Shown: positions 46,611-56,018 of the stretch, in pieces
Position numbering within the stretch: position 1 is the first letter of the stretch
Layout: each line of letters opens with the position of its first letter
Assembly: GCA_003567685.1 (NCBI GenBank)
Contig: PWYW01000067.1
Location: 33,322-97,321 of the forward strand
DNA length: 64,000 nucleotides
From: Gammaproteobacteria bacterium
GTDB taxonomy: Bacteria > Pseudomonadota > Gammaproteobacteria > Xanthomonadales > Wenzhouxiangellaceae
Reading direction: 5' to 3'
Position numbers and translations under genes: made by a program
Notes under the pieces: model-generated
Seen by the model: the letters and a program-made list of their open reading frames with translations, nothing else
The model's database searches: none
What the model was told of the DNA's origin: nothing

Positions 46611-48182
46611 TCAGACCTTGGGCTCTTTGTCTTCGTCCATGTTGTCCAGGCGATCGCGCACTTCGCGGAAGCGCCGCATGTCGCTGTCGGTAATCGGCAG
46701 AATATCGGCCTGCAGCAGTCGAATCAGCGCCAGCATCAGCACCACCATGATGACAACAAACGGCAAGGCGGCCACCAGCGAGGCGGTTTGCAGGGCTTCC
46801 AGGCCGCCGGCAAACAGCAGGGCGCCGGCAATGGCCGAAATCAATACGCCCCAGACCAGCTTGGCGCTCATCGGGGGGTGTTCCGACCCGCCGCTGGTCA
46901 TCGAACCCAGAATGAACGAGGCAGAGTCGGCCGAGGTAATCAGGAAGGTCGCAATCAGCAGCAACGCGGTCAGCGACAGCAGCGTGGTAAGTGGCAGCAC
47001 CTCGAACAACTCGAACAGCGCCACGGTGACATCCTGGCTCACCGCCTCGGCGATCTGCGTGCCCGAGTTCAGATCATGGAACAGTGCTGTGCCGCCAAAC
47101 ACGGCAAACCAGAAGCAGGCAATCGCCGGCGGGACGATCATTACGCCAAAGATGAACTCACGAATGGTTCGCCCGCGCGAGACCCGGGCGACAAACGCTC
47201 CGACAAACGGCGACCAGGCAATCACCCAGGCCCAGTAGAACACCGTCCAGTCACGCACCCACTCGCTGCCGGAATACGGCGTCTGGCGCAGGCTGTAAGC
47301 AATGAAGTTACTCAGATAATCGCCGAGTCCAAGAACAAAGCTGTTCAGTATGAACACCGTTGGACCCATCAGGAAGACCGCGGTCAGCAGGACGATGACC
47401 AGCGTCATATTCAGGATGCTCAAGTACTTGATGCCGCGCTCCAGCCCGGAAGTCGAGGAAATGATGTAGGCCAGGAAAATGACGCCGATGATCAAGAGCT
47501 GAACGCCGCCGTTGATGGGCACGCCGAACACCGCGTTGAGACCGCCGTTGGTTTGCAGCACGCCCAGACCCAGCGAGGTGGCGATGCCCATGACCGTGGC
47601 GATCACCGCCAGCGAGTCAATCGACTGCTTGACCACTGGCCGCGAGCCAGTGATGGGCTCCAACGCGGTGGATACCAGGCCGTTCTTCTGGCGGCGGTAT
47701 TGCAGGAAGGCAATGGCGAGGCCAACAATGCCGAAAACCGACCACTGGTTGACCCCCCAGTGAAAGAACGAATAGCCCATGGCAATTCGCGCCGCTTCGG
47801 CGCTTTGCGCCTCGTTATCGGTAAAGGGCGTGCTCATGAAATGACTCATCGGCTCGGCCACACCCCAAAACACCAGGCCAATGCCAAAGCCCGCTGAAAA
47901 CAGCATGCCTACCCAGGTGTAAAAGCCGAACTCCGGGCGGTCGTCCTCTCGACCCAGGCGAATGCCGCCGTAGCGACTCACCGCCAGTGCCAGCAGAAAC
48001 ACCACGAACACGAAAACCGCCAGCAGGTAAAGCCAGCCGAAGTTGTCCGTGGTTACCTGATAAAGCTGGCTGGCCACGGATTCGAATCGCTCGGGTATCG
48101 CCATCCCCAGCAGGGACAACACGGCCACGAGCGTGGCGGAAACGGTGAACACCGGGTTTCTAAGGAGTTGATTGAAAGTCAT
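46611..48182 (-). CDS. BCCT family betaine/choline/carnitine transporter
   Basis: 523 residues from MTFNQLLRNP at 48182. 12 membrane helices. The family signature YWAWVIAWSPFVGAFVARVSRGRTIREF is present, as is MGIATSLGLGVLQTNGGLN. A substrate-box stretch FYWAWV fits trimethylammonium compounds. Na+- or H+-coupled uptake of osmolytes, consistent with a saline habitat. Monocistronic. Confidence 0.95.
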   Translation of the reverse strand: MTFNQLLRNPVFTVSATLVAVLSLLGMAIPERFESVASQLYQVTTDNFGWLYLLAVFVFVVFLLALAVSRYGGIRLGREDDRPEFGFYTWVGMLFSAGFGIGLVFWGVAEPMSHFMSTPFTDNEAQSAEAARIAMGYSFFHWGVNQWSVFGIVGLAIAFLQYRRQKNGLVSTALEPITGSRPVVKQSIDSLAVIATVMGIATSLGLGVLQTNGGLNAVFGVPINGGVQLLIIGVIFLAYIISSTSGLERGIKYLSILNMTLVIVLLTAVFLMGPTVFILNSFVLGLGDYLSNFIAYSLRQTPYSGSEWVRDWTVFYWAWVIAWSPFVGAFVARVSRGRTIREFIFGVMIVPPAIACFWFAVFGGTALFHDLNSGTQIAEAVSQDVTVALFELFEVLPLTTLLSLTALLLIATFLITSADSASFILGSMTSGGSEHPPMSAKLVWGVLISAIAGALLFAGGLEALQTASLVAALPFVVIMVVLMLALIRLLQADILPITDSDMRRFREVRDRLDNMDEDKEPKV

Positions 48183-48342
48183 GGGCTTGTTTTTGTTGGA
48201 TTTCCTCTCTGAACTTTGACCATCATAGAGGAACCGCGGCACGCGACCCGGCAACGGCGGGAAATTGGCCGATCTTTCGCCGGCGCTTGATTTCAGGCCA
48301 GCCGAACGTCATGTTCTGCCTGTCGCGATCAAGAAGCCCACC

Positions 48343-49242
48343 ATGAACCCTGCCCTGCACGATGTCATCGAATTGCTTCAACTGGAAGCCCTGGAAGACC
48401 ACCTCTTTCGCGGCCAGAGCCGCGACATTGGCGCACCACAAGTGTTTGGTGGGCAAATCGTCGGCCAGGCCTTGTCGGCCGCCCAGCACACCGTGCCGAC
48501 CTCGCGCACGCCACATTCCCTGCACGCGTATTTTTTGCGCCGTGGTGATTTCAACCGACCGGTCGTTTATCAGGTGGAACGCTCCCGCGACGGCGGCAGC
48601 TATTCCAACCGTCGCGTCGTGGCACTCCAGCACGGCGAACCCATTCTGAATCTGACGGCCTCTTTCCACGAAGCCGAGGAGGGTTTCTGTCACCAGGCTG
48701 ATATGCCGGATGTTCCTGGTCCGGAGGGCCTGGACCGCAGCATCGATATCCAGAAAAGCATCATCGACCGCGTGCCGGAAAAAATGCGCCGACTGCTGGC
48801 CCACGAACCGCCCTTCGAGTTCCGGCCGGTCGAGCCACCCAAATGGATTGCACCCCAGGAGCGGCCGGCGCGGAAGCACGTGTGGATGCGCGCCTGGAAC
48901 ACCCTGCCCGACGACATCAATCTGCATCGCCTGCTGCTGACCTACGTGTCTGACTATGAGCTTCTGGGCACGGCCACCCTGCCCCATCGGCTCAACTTCA
49001 GCAATCGCCGGGTACTGATGGCCAGCCTCGACCATGCCTTGTGGTTCCACCGACCCTTTCGCGTGGACGAGTGGCTGCTGTATGCTTGTGACAGCCCGAG
49101 TGCGCACGGCGGACGTGGTTTTACGCGCGGCCAGTTTTTCAGCCAGAACGGCGAGCTGATTGCCTCCACGGCCCAGGAAGGCGTCATTCGCCCGCGCCGT
49201 ACCGAAGGGTCCGCGAGCAATACTGGCAAAGCCAGCAACTGA
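48343..49242 (+). CDS. tesB: Acyl-CoA thioesterase II
   Basis: 299 residues from the ATG at 48343. Double hotdog fold with FRGQSRDIGAPQVFGGQIVGQAL at the N-terminus and MASLDHALWFHRPFRVDEWLLY at the C-terminus, matching TesB. It hydrolyses acyl-CoAs. 43 bp before the UPF0149 gene on the same strand. Confidence 0.95.
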   Translation: MNPALHDVIELLQLEALEDHLFRGQSRDIGAPQVFGGQIVGQALSAAQHTVPTSRTPHSLHAYFLRRGDFNRPVVYQVERSRDGGSYSNRRVVALQHGEPILNLTASFHEAEEGFCHQADMPDVPGPEGLDRSIDIQKSIIDRVPEKMRRLLAHEPPFEFRPVEPPKWIAPQERPARKHVWMRAWNTLPDDINLHRLLLTYVSDYELLGTATLPHRLNFSNRRVLMASLDHALWFHRPFRVDEWLLYACDSPSAHGGRGFTRGQFFSQNGELIASTAQEGVIRPRRTEGSASNTGKASN

Positions 49243-49285
49243 CTGGGATAATCAGGCGCTGACGCCCTCACGACAAAGGTCAGCC

Positions 49286-49951
49286 ATGGCAAGCTCCGAG
49301 TTTACCGACCGCGTTCGTCTTCGCCTGCGGGCCAGCCTCGACGACAACGAGGACATGGGCCTGAATTTCGCCCAGACCTGCGGTTTTCTGTTTGCCATGC
49401 TTTGCTCGCCGGAGATGATCCCGCCCGCCCACTGGGTCGAGGCCGTGGTTGGCAAACACGCCTTTGACGATGAAGACCAGGCCCGCCAGTTCTTCACCGA
49501 TTTGATGTCGCTTTACCACTGGATTGGCCAACGCAGCCAGTCCGGCGAAGTTCCCCTGCCGGATGGCGTGTCGCTGAGGGCCGACCCAATGGCCAATTTC
49601 GAGTCCGATGCACCCTTCCGCCAATGGTCAGAGGGCTTCTGCACCGGCCACGGATGGACCGAAGAAAGCTGGAACGAGTACGGACCGGACGACGAAGATC
49701 TCGGGCTGGCCCTGATGAGCCTGGGCTTTTTCAGTTCGCGTCGCTTTGCCGAAGCGGTCAGCGAGGACATGTTCGAAGGCGATCTCAATCTGGAGCGCAT
49801 CGCCTCGACGGTTTACAAACTGATGCCGGAGGCTTTCCAGGTTTACGCAGCGGCTGGCCGCGCAGGCCAGCAGGCCCTGGCCCACTCCGGTGGCGGCACG
49901 CCCGGAGACAGCAGCCCGGGCGGCAAACCGCCCGGACCGCGTCTTCACTAA
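49286..49951 (+). CDS. UPF0149 (YecA/YgfB) family protein
   Basis: 221 residues from the ATG at 49286. All-helical with GFLFAMLCSPEMIPPAHWVEAV and FEEF-like regions of the family, and an FCTGHGW motif near residue 113. The C-terminus ends in Gly/Pro-rich disorder. It has no SEC-C zinc tail. Function unknown. Its stop is 3 bp from that of the convergent S9 peptidase gene. Confidence 0.85.
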   Translation: MASSEFTDRVRLRLRASLDDNEDMGLNFAQTCGFLFAMLCSPEMIPPAHWVEAVVGKHAFDDEDQARQFFTDLMSLYHWIGQRSQSGEVPLPDGVSLRADPMANFESDAPFRQWSEGFCTGHGWTEESWNEYGPDDEDLGLALMSLGFFSSRRFAEAVSEDMFEGDLNLERIASTVYKLMPEAFQVYAAAGRAGQQALAHSGGGTPGDSSPGGKPPGPRLH

Positions 49952-49954
49952 ACC

Positions 49955-52813
49955 TTAGTCGGCCTCGTAACCCAGCGTCGAGCCCTTCTCGATGGCCGGA
50001 ATGCCGCGGCTCAGCCAGCGCGGGGCCGGCTCGTCCTTCAGGTAGTGATCGAAGAATTGCTGCAGGCGAATCTGCCAGTCGCGTCGGTTGGCAAAGGTCG
50101 TCGGCCAGTGTGGTTCATCGTTGTAGTTGACCAGCCAGGCCGGCTTGCCCAGACGACGAAGCGCAACAAACAGCTCGATGCCCTGCTCCCAGGGCACCGC
50201 ACCGTCCTTGTCGTTATGCATCATCAGCAAGGGCGTATTGATCTGGTCAACCTTGAAGATCGGCGAGTTGTGCAGATACAGCTCGGGCGCCTCCCACAGG
50301 GTTTTGCCCAGGCGGCTCTGGGTGCGCTCGTACTGGAACATGCGGCTCATGCCGGTCTGCCAGCGAATACCACCGTAGGCGCTGACCATATTGCCCACCG
50401 GCGCCCCGCCGGCGGCGGCGCGGAAGAAATCGGTCTGGGTGACCATGTAGGCAATCTTGTAGCCGGCCCAGCTGTGGCCCTGAACACCGACGCGTTCGGC
50501 ATCCACCCAGGGTTCGGCAGCCAGCTGTTCGGTCATCGGCATGATGGCCTCCATGGCGCTGTCACCCGGATAGCCCTCGCGATACCAGGTATCCGGCACG
50601 AAGACGATGTAGTCGTTACTGGTATAGAACGTCGGGATGATGACCGAGCGATGAGCCATGGGTGGCCGGTGGTGATGCAGACGGTCTGAATCGCGCTCGT
50701 AGAAATAGACGATCATCGGATAGGTCTGCTCCGGATCGAAGTCTTCCGGCTTGAACAGCAGACCCTGGTAATCGAAACCGTTTTCGCCCGACCATTCGAG
50801 CAACTCAACCTGCCCCCAGCGGTAATCGGCCTGCTGCGGGTTCGCATCACTCAGGCGAACCGGGCTGGAGAGCGTCTGATCAGCGGTCCAGAGATTGGGG
50901 AATTCGTCGAAGTTTTCGCGGGAAAACACGATCTGGAAGGTTGATTCCCCGATCTCCGCGGTGTGGCGAAGCTGATAGTGATGGTCGGACATCAGCAGTT
51001 CCAGCGGCGCGTCACCACGAAGATACAAACGGTAGAAGCCCGACGTCTTGCTGCGCTCGTCAAACACGTGTGCCAGCAGCGGCGCCGACGGATCCAGGCC
51101 TGCCTCGGACGAGTCCAACGTCTGGACGCGCATGTTCCAGCCACGCTGCTGACCGAGACCGGCACTGACCATGCGGGCCTGGTCTGGTCCCAGCGGGTCG
51201 ACCTGCCAGACATCGTGGCGGTCATGGACAAGCACGCCACTGTCGTCTGCCAGCCACATCAAGGGCGCGTAGGCATTGGAGGCAAACGGACGGTCATTGC
51301 GATGATCGTCCAGCGGACGGTCAATTGCCTGCCCCAGGTCGATCGACTGGCCATTGTTGGCGTCCAGGGCCATCCAGGTGGCCTGGTCACGGTCCCACCA
51401 GCTGATGAACCGACCGGTGGGTGACAAGCGTGGGCGATGTTGAACCCGCGTCAGAACCTGCTCGGCCTCGCCAGTTTCCACGTCCACCAGCCAGGCATCG
51501 AAATAGGCGGGAAAGTCCCAGGAAATTTCCATGCGGTAGGGTCGATCGGCAATGCCCAGCGCGAAACGGGCGTCACCCTGGTCGGCATGCACAACCTCGG
51601 GCACCGATTCGGTAGCCAGTTGGACAAGACGATCCTGCTCGAGATGCGCGACGGCCAAATAGGTGCGCTCGCGTTCCTCATCCAGACGCACGTGCTGCAT
51701 TGGCTGGAGTTCATGATCCTGCCAGTGCCAGATATCGACGGTAACCACCTCGTCCTCGAGCAGGTCGTCGTTGTCGGGGATGTCGATGGGCGCAGGCGCC
51801 GTGCCGAAAAAAAGCCGCTCGCCGCTGGCGGAAAATTCCGGCTGGCGGTGCCGACTGACCTGCCAGCCATCGGCCAGGAAAGCAGCCTGCTCATCGACCA
51901 GCAAGCGAGCAGAAGCGTCATCCTGGTCCACCACGTAGAGGCTCCAGGCGTGATCCGGCCGCTCATCGTCGTTCAGACGGGCCAGCAGGGCCAGTCGCTG
52001 GCTGTCCTCGGAGAAGACGGGCTGACCGTAACGGCCCTGCCCTTGCAGCAAGGCCCGATGTTCGCCGCTTTCCGGATCGAACAGGAAAATGCCGTCACCA
52101 TTGCCATCGGGACTGATCCGGGTATAAGCCAAAGCGCGGCCGTTCGGCTGCCAGACATAGTGATTGACGAAGTCGATTGCATGCAGAGTCTGGCCATCCA
52201 GACTGGCAATCACCAGGCGGTTGCCAGGCGACTGGTCGTCATCCCGGCCATTTTCGTCCGAAGACTCCTCGGCTGAACCCGCCTCGTCAACGCTGTCCTC
52301 GACACCGGCATCCTCCGCTGAAACGTCCTGGACACCGTCGCCGTGCAAGAACGCGACCCAGCCGGCTGCATCGCCCGGCAATGCGAAACTGCGCACGCGC
52401 TCATAGCGCTGCTCTCGGCCATCGGAGAGTGACAGAACCACCAAATCAGCCTTTGGCTTTTCGTCGTCCGACAGATTGTCGAGTCGGGCCTTGCGGGCCG
52501 CTTCGAAGCCCGGGTGGGCCAGCAGCACCAGGTACTCGCTATCGTGGCTGAACCGCGCATCCGCACCTTGGGCAACCTGGAACACCTGGCCGCCGTCAGT
52601 AGCGCGCACCAACAGCTCGCCATCGGCTTGTTCGGGTGCCTGACGCCACCATACCCACTGCCCGTCACGGCTGAGATCACTGGCCTCAATGCGGTTCCAG
52701 ACCGTGTAAAGCTCATGGTCCAGCGGCGCTTTGGCGGCCACTGGCCCCATCAAGAAAACAAAAACCAGGGCGACCAGGGTAGACCCGGCGAGGGAGTAAC
52801 GACTGAATTTCAT
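49955..52813 (-). CDS. Secreted S9 family prolyl-oligopeptidase-like serine peptidase
   Basis: 952 residues. Signal peptide about 1-27. A long beta-propeller region leads to a C-terminal alpha/beta-hydrolase domain with Ser781 (QGHSWAGY), Asp870 (HNDKDGAVP), and His902 (NDEPHW). Between about 165 and 200 an acidic low-complexity insertion (Glu/Asp/Ser-rich) is present. Likely periplasmic or exported dipeptidyl or oligopeptidase. It is last in the run after the amidohydrolase (25 bp). Confidence 0.93.
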   Translation of the reverse strand: MKFSRYSLAGSTLVALVFVFLMGPVAAKAPLDHELYTVWNRIEASDLSRDGQWVWWRQAPEQADGELLVRATDGGQVFQVAQGADARFSHDSEYLVLLAHPGFEAARKARLDNLSDDEKPKADLVVLSLSDGREQRYERVRSFALPGDAAGWVAFLHGDGVQDVSAEDAGVEDSVDEAGSAEESSDENGRDDDQSPGNRLVIASLDGQTLHAIDFVNHYVWQPNGRALAYTRISPDGNGDGIFLFDPESGEHRALLQGQGRYGQPVFSEDSQRLALLARLNDDERPDHAWSLYVVDQDDASARLLVDEQAAFLADGWQVSRHRQPEFSASGERLFFGTAPAPIDIPDNDDLLEDEVVTVDIWHWQDHELQPMQHVRLDEERERTYLAVAHLEQDRLVQLATESVPEVVHADQGDARFALGIADRPYRMEISWDFPAYFDAWLVDVETGEAEQVLTRVQHRPRLSPTGRFISWWDRDQATWMALDANNGQSIDLGQAIDRPLDDHRNDRPFASNAYAPLMWLADDSGVLVHDRHDVWQVDPLGPDQARMVSAGLGQQRGWNMRVQTLDSSEAGLDPSAPLLAHVFDERSKTSGFYRLYLRGDAPLELLMSDHHYQLRHTAEIGESTFQIVFSRENFDEFPNLWTADQTLSSPVRLSDANPQQADYRWGQVELLEWSGENGFDYQGLLFKPEDFDPEQTYPMIVYFYERDSDRLHHHRPPMAHRSVIIPTFYTSNDYIVFVPDTWYREGYPGDSAMEAIMPMTEQLAAEPWVDAERVGVQGHSWAGYKIAYMVTQTDFFRAAAGGAPVGNMVSAYGGIRWQTGMSRMFQYERTQSRLGKTLWEAPELYLHNSPIFKVDQINTPLLMMHNDKDGAVPWEQGIELFVALRRLGKPAWLVNYNDEPHWPTTFANRRDWQIRLQQFFDHYLKDEPAPRWLSRGIPAIEKGSTLGYEAD

Positions 52814-52838
52814 GAAGGATTCCAGTAATTGAAAGTGA

Positions 52839-54161
52839 TCAGGATTCGTCGGCGAGGGTGTTCTTGTAGACCCGGCCGGCTTTCATGATGACCAGGAAAT
52901 TCTGTTCGGGATCAGCAACCAGGCTCAGATCGTCGAGCGGATTGCCACGAACCAGCAAAAGGTCAGCCAGCGCGCCTTCCTCGACGATGCCCAGTTGCCC
53001 CTGGTAAGGGCTGCGAAGCCCTGAGAGCGCCAACAGTTGCGCGTTATCGCGGGTAACGAGCTTCAACGCCTCGGCCGGACTGAACCATTCTTCCAGCATC
53101 ACGATGTGATCGTTCTGTTCCGCGTTCAGCGCAGGCTCGAAGAGGAAATCGGTTCCCCAGGCCAGCTTCACGCCCAGCTCGCGCGCCAGACGCCAGACAT
53201 TCGCCTGGTTTTCGATAATCGGCTTGCGCTTGGCCAGCCGCAGCGGGTCCATGTCGGGCGTGCTGGCACGCAGCACCTGCAAGGACAACCAGATGCCTTC
53301 ATCGGCCATCAGTTGAAGCGTGTCTTCATCCAGCAGCTGGCCGTGGTCCACCACCTTAACCCCGGCCTCGATGGCCCGGCGGATGGCCCGTGGCGTGTAG
53401 GCATGCACGGTGACATACGTGCCCCAGTCTTCGGCCGCTTCGACGGCGGCGCGCATTTCATCAAAGGTGTACTGGGTAACGTCGACCGGATCATAGGCCG
53501 ACGAGGTGCCACCGCCAGCCATCAGCTTGATCTGGCTGGCACCAAAGCGCAGGTTCTCGCGAACGGCGGTCAGCATGTCGGCGCGGCCATCGGCAATGAA
53601 AGTGGCTCCCAACAGTTCGGCCCGCGATGGCTCGCCGAAAAAGCGCCGCGAGCGTTCATGCGGCAAGCGAAAATCGCCATGGCCTGCGGTCTGGCTGATG
53701 GTGGCACCGGACGGCCAGACGCGCGGCCCCGGGAAATGGCCGGCATCAATGCCGGCTTTCACTTCCCAGATCGGGCCGCCAACATCGCGCACGGCCGTGA
53801 ACCCGCGCATCAACATGGCTTCGGCCTCGCGGGCGGCGGCCTGACCAGCGGCCTCGGGGGTCAGGTCGGGCGACAGCAAGTCGGCCATCGACAAGGCACC
53901 AAAGGTCAAGTGCACGTGGGCGTCAATCAACCCCGGCATCAGGGTTTGGCCGCGACCGTCGATGACTTCGGCGTCCTGTTCAACGTCCAGGTCCTGGCCA
54001 ATGGCCTCGATGAGGCCCTGGCGGACCAGCACATCCACCGGGCCGGAGCGCTCCAGGTTCTTTCCGTCGAAGACCTGCACGTTACGGAACAGTACGTCGG
54101 GGTTGTCGGCCAGCGCGAGAAGCGGGAATAGCAGGCCAATCCAGATCAGAAACGTTTTCAT
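52839..54161 (-). CDS. Exported amidohydrolase family protein
   Basis: 440 residues from MKTFLIWIGL at 54161. Signal peptide about 1-18. Amidohydrolase fold with the metal HxH in MPGLIDAHVHLTFG, then HAYTPRAIRRAIEAG, VDHGQLLD, and WGTDFLFEP. It resembles imidazolonepropionase-like or Xaa-Pro-dipeptide hydrolases found next to S9 peptidases. Substrate unknown. 13 bp after the GGDEF gene and 25 bp before the peptidase gene. Confidence 0.92.
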   Translation of the reverse strand: MKTFLIWIGLLFPLLALADNPDVLFRNVQVFDGKNLERSGPVDVLVRQGLIEAIGQDLDVEQDAEVIDGRGQTLMPGLIDAHVHLTFGALSMADLLSPDLTPEAAGQAAAREAEAMLMRGFTAVRDVGGPIWEVKAGIDAGHFPGPRVWPSGATISQTAGHGDFRLPHERSRRFFGEPSRAELLGATFIADGRADMLTAVRENLRFGASQIKLMAGGGTSSAYDPVDVTQYTFDEMRAAVEAAEDWGTYVTVHAYTPRAIRRAIEAGVKVVDHGQLLDEDTLQLMADEGIWLSLQVLRASTPDMDPLRLAKRKPIIENQANVWRLARELGVKLAWGTDFLFEPALNAEQNDHIVMLEEWFSPAEALKLVTRDNAQLLALSGLRSPYQGQLGIVEEGALADLLLVRGNPLDDLSLVADPEQNFLVIMKAGRVYKNTLADES

Positions 54162-54174
54162 GGTGCGGTCTCCT

Positions 54175-55986
54175 TCAGTGTTCCGAGTCAATGGCAACGC
54201 GGTTCTTGCCAAGGTGCTTGCCACGATAAAGGGCACGGTCGGCCCGGGCCAATGCCGGATCGATGGCTTCGTTCGCCTTCAGCAGCGTCACGCCCAGCGT
54301 GATGGTCACGAGTTGGTTGCCGGCACGAATGCCGGCCTGAGTGACCGCCCCGCGAAGCGTTTCAGCAAGCTCATGGGCGGCTTGCGGGTCATGGTCGGGC
54401 GCCATCACCAGGAACTCTTCGCCGCCCCACCGGGCGAGTTGCCCACGCTGGCCCAGGGTATCGCGCAACACCTCGGCCAGACGGGTGAGCACTTCGTCGC
54501 CCTGCAAATGTCCGAGTCGGTCGTTGATGCGTTTGAAGTCATCCGCGTCGATCAGAATCAAGGCCGCTGTGCGCTCGGGCTGTATGGCGCCACTGGCGAG
54601 AAAATCGGCAATGCGGCGATCCATTTCGCGTCGGTTGGCTAGGCCGGTCAGGGCATCGGTACGGGCGGCTACTTCCAGCGCCCGGCCAAGCCGCCGCCCC
54701 TGGCGGTTAAGACGCCACAGCAACAGAATGGGCACCAGCAATGCGCCCGCCACGGCGATGGCGGCAAACGAGGTAATGCGCTGTCGCGCCAGCTCCAGTT
54801 CGCGAATCGTCGCCTCGCTTTGCAGCAGCTCAACCTGCTGGGTCTGGCGCTCGCTTTCAAAATCCAGCCGCTTGGCTTCAACCCGTAGCGCCACCTGGTC
54901 TTCGGCAATCGCAATGCGCATGTCGAGCAAGTCACGATGAATGGCCAGGGCCAAGCGATGGTCTCCTTGCGCTTCTGCCAGTTCCACCCGGGCTTCCAGC
55001 CAGTCAGCCGCGAGGCTTGAAATGTCATCAGGAATCAGTGGCTCGGCCGCATCAAACAGTTCGCCTGCTTCGGAAAAACGCCCCAACCTCGTCATGGCAC
55101 GCCCCATATCCAGCTTGGATTGGGCAATCCCCAGTCGCTCACCCACGGCTCGGCGAATCTCCAGCGCGCGCTGGTAGTAATCCAGTGCCTGCTCGTGCTT
55201 GCCCAGGTTATTCAGCGTGCTGGCCACGCTGTTGCTGGCAATGGCAATGCCCAGAGGGTTCTCCAGGGTCTCGAACAGCGCCAGGGCCTGGCGCCCGAGA
55301 TCCAGCGCGCTCTGCTCGAATTCCGGTGCGTGTTCAACACGCCCTTCGCGACGGGCAATGGCGCCCTGCCTGTAATCCAGGGCGGCCAGGTTGAGCAAGG
55401 TGCCGGCCTGGGCGACCTGATTGCCCGCTTGCTCGAAACCGTCGAGGGCGCGCAGGTGGTAAGTGCGCGCCTGGTCAAAGTTACCCAGGGTGTTGTAGAG
55501 GTTGCCCAGGTTACCGGCGGCGCGGGCCATCCCTTCAATGTCGCCAAGCTGCTCGTTGAGCTGGATTGCCTGAAGGTAGTGACCAACCGCCAGGTCGTGC
55601 TGCTCGAGCTCCCAATGGGCGACTCCGGCGGCAAGATGAAGGGCGGCCACCTCGCGCGGGAAATCAGCCTCCGAAGCGTCCAGCACGTTCATTCCGTATT
55701 CGATGTCTTCAAGCGCGGCACGCAACTCGCCCAGCACCGTCAGGTTGGTGGCCCGCGCCCTGAACATCTGGGCCACGGCCTGCGGGCAGGCCTGGCGCGT
55801 GGCGGGGCCGGCTTCATCCAGCCAGTCGTTGGCGGCGTCGACACCGGCAACCGCGTCGTGCTCGCGCATCTGCCGAATCTGTTCGGCCCGCTCGAGCATG
55901 GCCTCGCAGTTTTCAACGTCGGCACCCGATGCCGTGCCAACCGCGAACACCATGAGGCAGGCCATGAACAGGAGTCCTCGCGTCAT
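54175..55986 (-). CDS. Exported-sensor TPR diguanylate cyclase
   Basis: 603 residues from the ATG at 55986. Signal peptide about 1-22. A TPR array (about 60-400) occupies the presumed periplasmic part, with a coiled coil and one membrane helix (about 400-425). GGDEF domain from about 440, with GGEEF at 521-525. The RxxD inhibitory site position reads RGQL, so feedback inhibition may be missing. It makes c-di-GMP. It follows pncB by 32 bp. Confidence 0.93.
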   Translation of the reverse strand: MTRGLLFMACLMVFAVGTASGADVENCEAMLERAEQIRQMREHDAVAGVDAANDWLDEAGPATRQACPQAVAQMFRARATNLTVLGELRAALEDIEYGMNVLDASEADFPREVAALHLAAGVAHWELEQHDLAVGHYLQAIQLNEQLGDIEGMARAAGNLGNLYNTLGNFDQARTYHLRALDGFEQAGNQVAQAGTLLNLAALDYRQGAIARREGRVEHAPEFEQSALDLGRQALALFETLENPLGIAIASNSVASTLNNLGKHEQALDYYQRALEIRRAVGERLGIAQSKLDMGRAMTRLGRFSEAGELFDAAEPLIPDDISSLAADWLEARVELAEAQGDHRLALAIHRDLLDMRIAIAEDQVALRVEAKRLDFESERQTQQVELLQSEATIRELELARQRITSFAAIAVAGALLVPILLLWRLNRQGRRLGRALEVAARTDALTGLANRREMDRRIADFLASGAIQPERTAALILIDADDFKRINDRLGHLQGDEVLTRLAEVLRDTLGQRGQLARWGGEEFLVMAPDHDPQAAHELAETLRGAVTQAGIRAGNQLVTITLGVTLLKANEAIDPALARADRALYRGKHLGKNRVAIDSEH

Positions 55987-56018
55987 GGCTTGAGTATACG
56001 GCGGGCGCATCGTCAGTC

